Source: Sporosarcina limicola (GTDB lineage: Bacteria > Bacillota > Bacilli > Bacillales_A > Planococcaceae). Taken from it: 64,000 nucleotides of DNA. Made by a program: the position numbers and the translations under genes. The notes beneath the pieces are model-generated. The model was given only the letters and a program-made list of their open reading frames with translations, was not told the DNA's origin and did no database searches. The stretch is taken from assembly GCF_014873855.1 (NCBI RefSeq), contig NZ_JADBEL010000004.1, positions 124,001 to 188,000 of the forward strand, in the 5' to 3' direction. Shown here in pieces: positions 63,236 through 64,000 of this stretch; positions within the stretch are counted from its first letter, which is position 1; each line of letters starts with the position of its first letter.

Positions 63236-64000
63236 ATGAAAGAGGAATTGTATGAAAATCTAGCTAGACGCACGGATGGCGACATCTATATCGGAGTTGT
63301 CGGCCCTGTTCGTGTAGGAAAATCCACGTTTGTGAAGAGGGTCATGGAAGAAGTCGTCATTCCAAACATGACAGATGCAACGGATCGAATTCGAGCGCAG
63401 GACGAACTTCCGCAAAGTTCACCAGGTCCAATGATAATGACGGCGGAACCGAAATTTGTCCCCGCACAGGGGACCTCGGTATCCGTAGGAGACGGAGAGT
63501 TGAAATTCCAAATTCGTCTAGCAGATTGTGTGGGCTACGTAATCGACGGTGTGAAAGGCTACGAGGACGAGAATGGCCCTAAATACGTTCATACGCCATG
63601 GCATAACGAACCTATACCATTTGAGGAAGCGGCGCGTATCGGCACGGACAAAGTGATTAGGGACCATTCCACGATTGGTATACTTGTCACGACGGACGGA
63701 ACCGTGAATAACATCCCGCGAGCTGCAGCAGAAGTGGCGGAAATAGAAATCGTCAACAAGTTAAAAGATATTGGAAAACCATTCGTCATCGTGTTGAATT
63801 CAAAAATGCCAGCCAATGAAAAGACGGTCGCATTGAAAAAAGAATTACATCAAACCTATGGTGTGCCTGTTATCGCAATCAGTGCCGATCAGCTCAATGC
63901 ACAGGAAATTCAACTCATTTTAAAAGAGGCACTTTATGAATTCCCAATCTCGGATATTGAGTTGCAAAAACCTGATTGGATGGATGTACTTGGAAGTGAA
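63236..64000 (+). CDS. spoIVA: Stage IV sporulation protein A (5' part, cut by window edge)
   Basis: ATPase that polymerises on the forespore surface as the base of the coat. The first 255 codons are here and the frame is still open at 64000; the complete protein has about 490 residues. Walker A is GPVRVGKST (residues 23-31). DATDRIRAQDELPQSSPGP, MTAEPKFVPAQ and DCVGYVIDGVKGY match SpoIVA closely. Ribosome site TAAGGAGGGCG; a 5-nt-earlier ATG in another frame is not used. A strong terminator and a possible sigma-E promoter precede it. Confidence 0.95.
   Translation, partial: MKEELYENLARRTDGDIYIGVVGPVRVGKSTFVKRVMEEVVIPNMTDATDRIRAQDELPQSSPGPMIMTAEPKFVPAQGTSVSVGDGELKFQIRLADCVGYVIDGVKGYEDENGPKYVHTPWHNEPIPFEEAARIGTDKVIRDHSTIGILVTTDGTVNNIPRAAAEVAEIEIVNKLKDIGKPFVIVLNSKMPANEKTVALKKELHQTYGVPVIAISADQLNAQEIQLILKEALYEFPISDIELQKPDWMDVLGSE

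Overview
The window reads as a chromosomal segment of an endospore-forming, low-to-moderate GC Firmicute of the order Bacillales. Gene order follows the Bacillus subtilis backbone nudF-fur-xerD-drm / spoIIA-spoVAF-lysA / ribT-ypuF-scpAB-dac / rluB-resABCDE-sigX-rsiX / ribU-fer-ypbB-recS-ypbE / ypdA-ansA-prsW-sleB-ypeB-motI-cmk-plsC-ypfD-der-gpsA-yphEF-spoIVA. Several B. subtilis members of that backbone are missing at their expected places, and accessory segments sit in between. This suggests Planococcaceae (Sporosarcina-like); that family placement is inferred from the proteins and layout, not from a search.

Region by region. 1-6110: metabolic and housekeeping genes (DadA-type FAD oxidoreductase, MOSC protein, pseudouridine kinase plus glycosidase pair psuK-psuG, DinB-fold protein, a nucleotidyltransferase-fold protein, exoA). 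6369-7430: a collapsed ferric-siderophore uptake locus. 7430-11470: a structured RNA or insertion-element relic, a chemoreceptor and a secreted gamma-glutamyltransferase-like protein. 11715-13857: guanine riboswitch-xpt-pbuX. 13900-15230: orphan small genes and the first copy of a MITE-like element. 15348-18705: ABC transporter plus two-component system. 18800-22500: a mobile-element graveyard (ISL3 transposase remnant, group II intron domain V/VI relic, unknown genes) with an intact membrane-anchored Lon-like protease. 22507 onward is the conserved backbone, interrupted at 28800-28980 by short tandem repeats and the second MITE copy, directly upstream of spoIIA.

How it works together. Sporulation is represented by the sigma-F switch (spoIIAA-spoIIAB-sigF), spoVAF, a DacB/DacF-type carboxypeptidase, the germination lytic pair sleB-ypeB, prsW, and spoIVA at the right edge. 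The res cluster makes and regulates c-type cytochromes. resE runs into sigX-rsiX, and an excellent ECF-type autoregulatory promoter overlaps the resE stop codon. Nucleobase metabolism appears in psuKG, xpt-pbuX, deoB and pdp. Riboflavin supply appears as an FMN riboswitch-controlled ribU transporter plus an orphan ribT.

The most unusual observations are: (1) a stable hairpin between a strong Shine-Dalgarno and the ypeB start codon, which could bring the two to normal spacing; (2) two 120-bp MITE copies about 13.8 kb apart; (3) a well-formed group II intron domain V with domain VI and no intron around it; (4) a structured RNA near 7.8 kb resembling the right end of IS200/IS605-type elements; (5) loss of spoVAA-AE between sigF and spoVAF. 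I did not find a convincing complete new defence or biosynthetic system.
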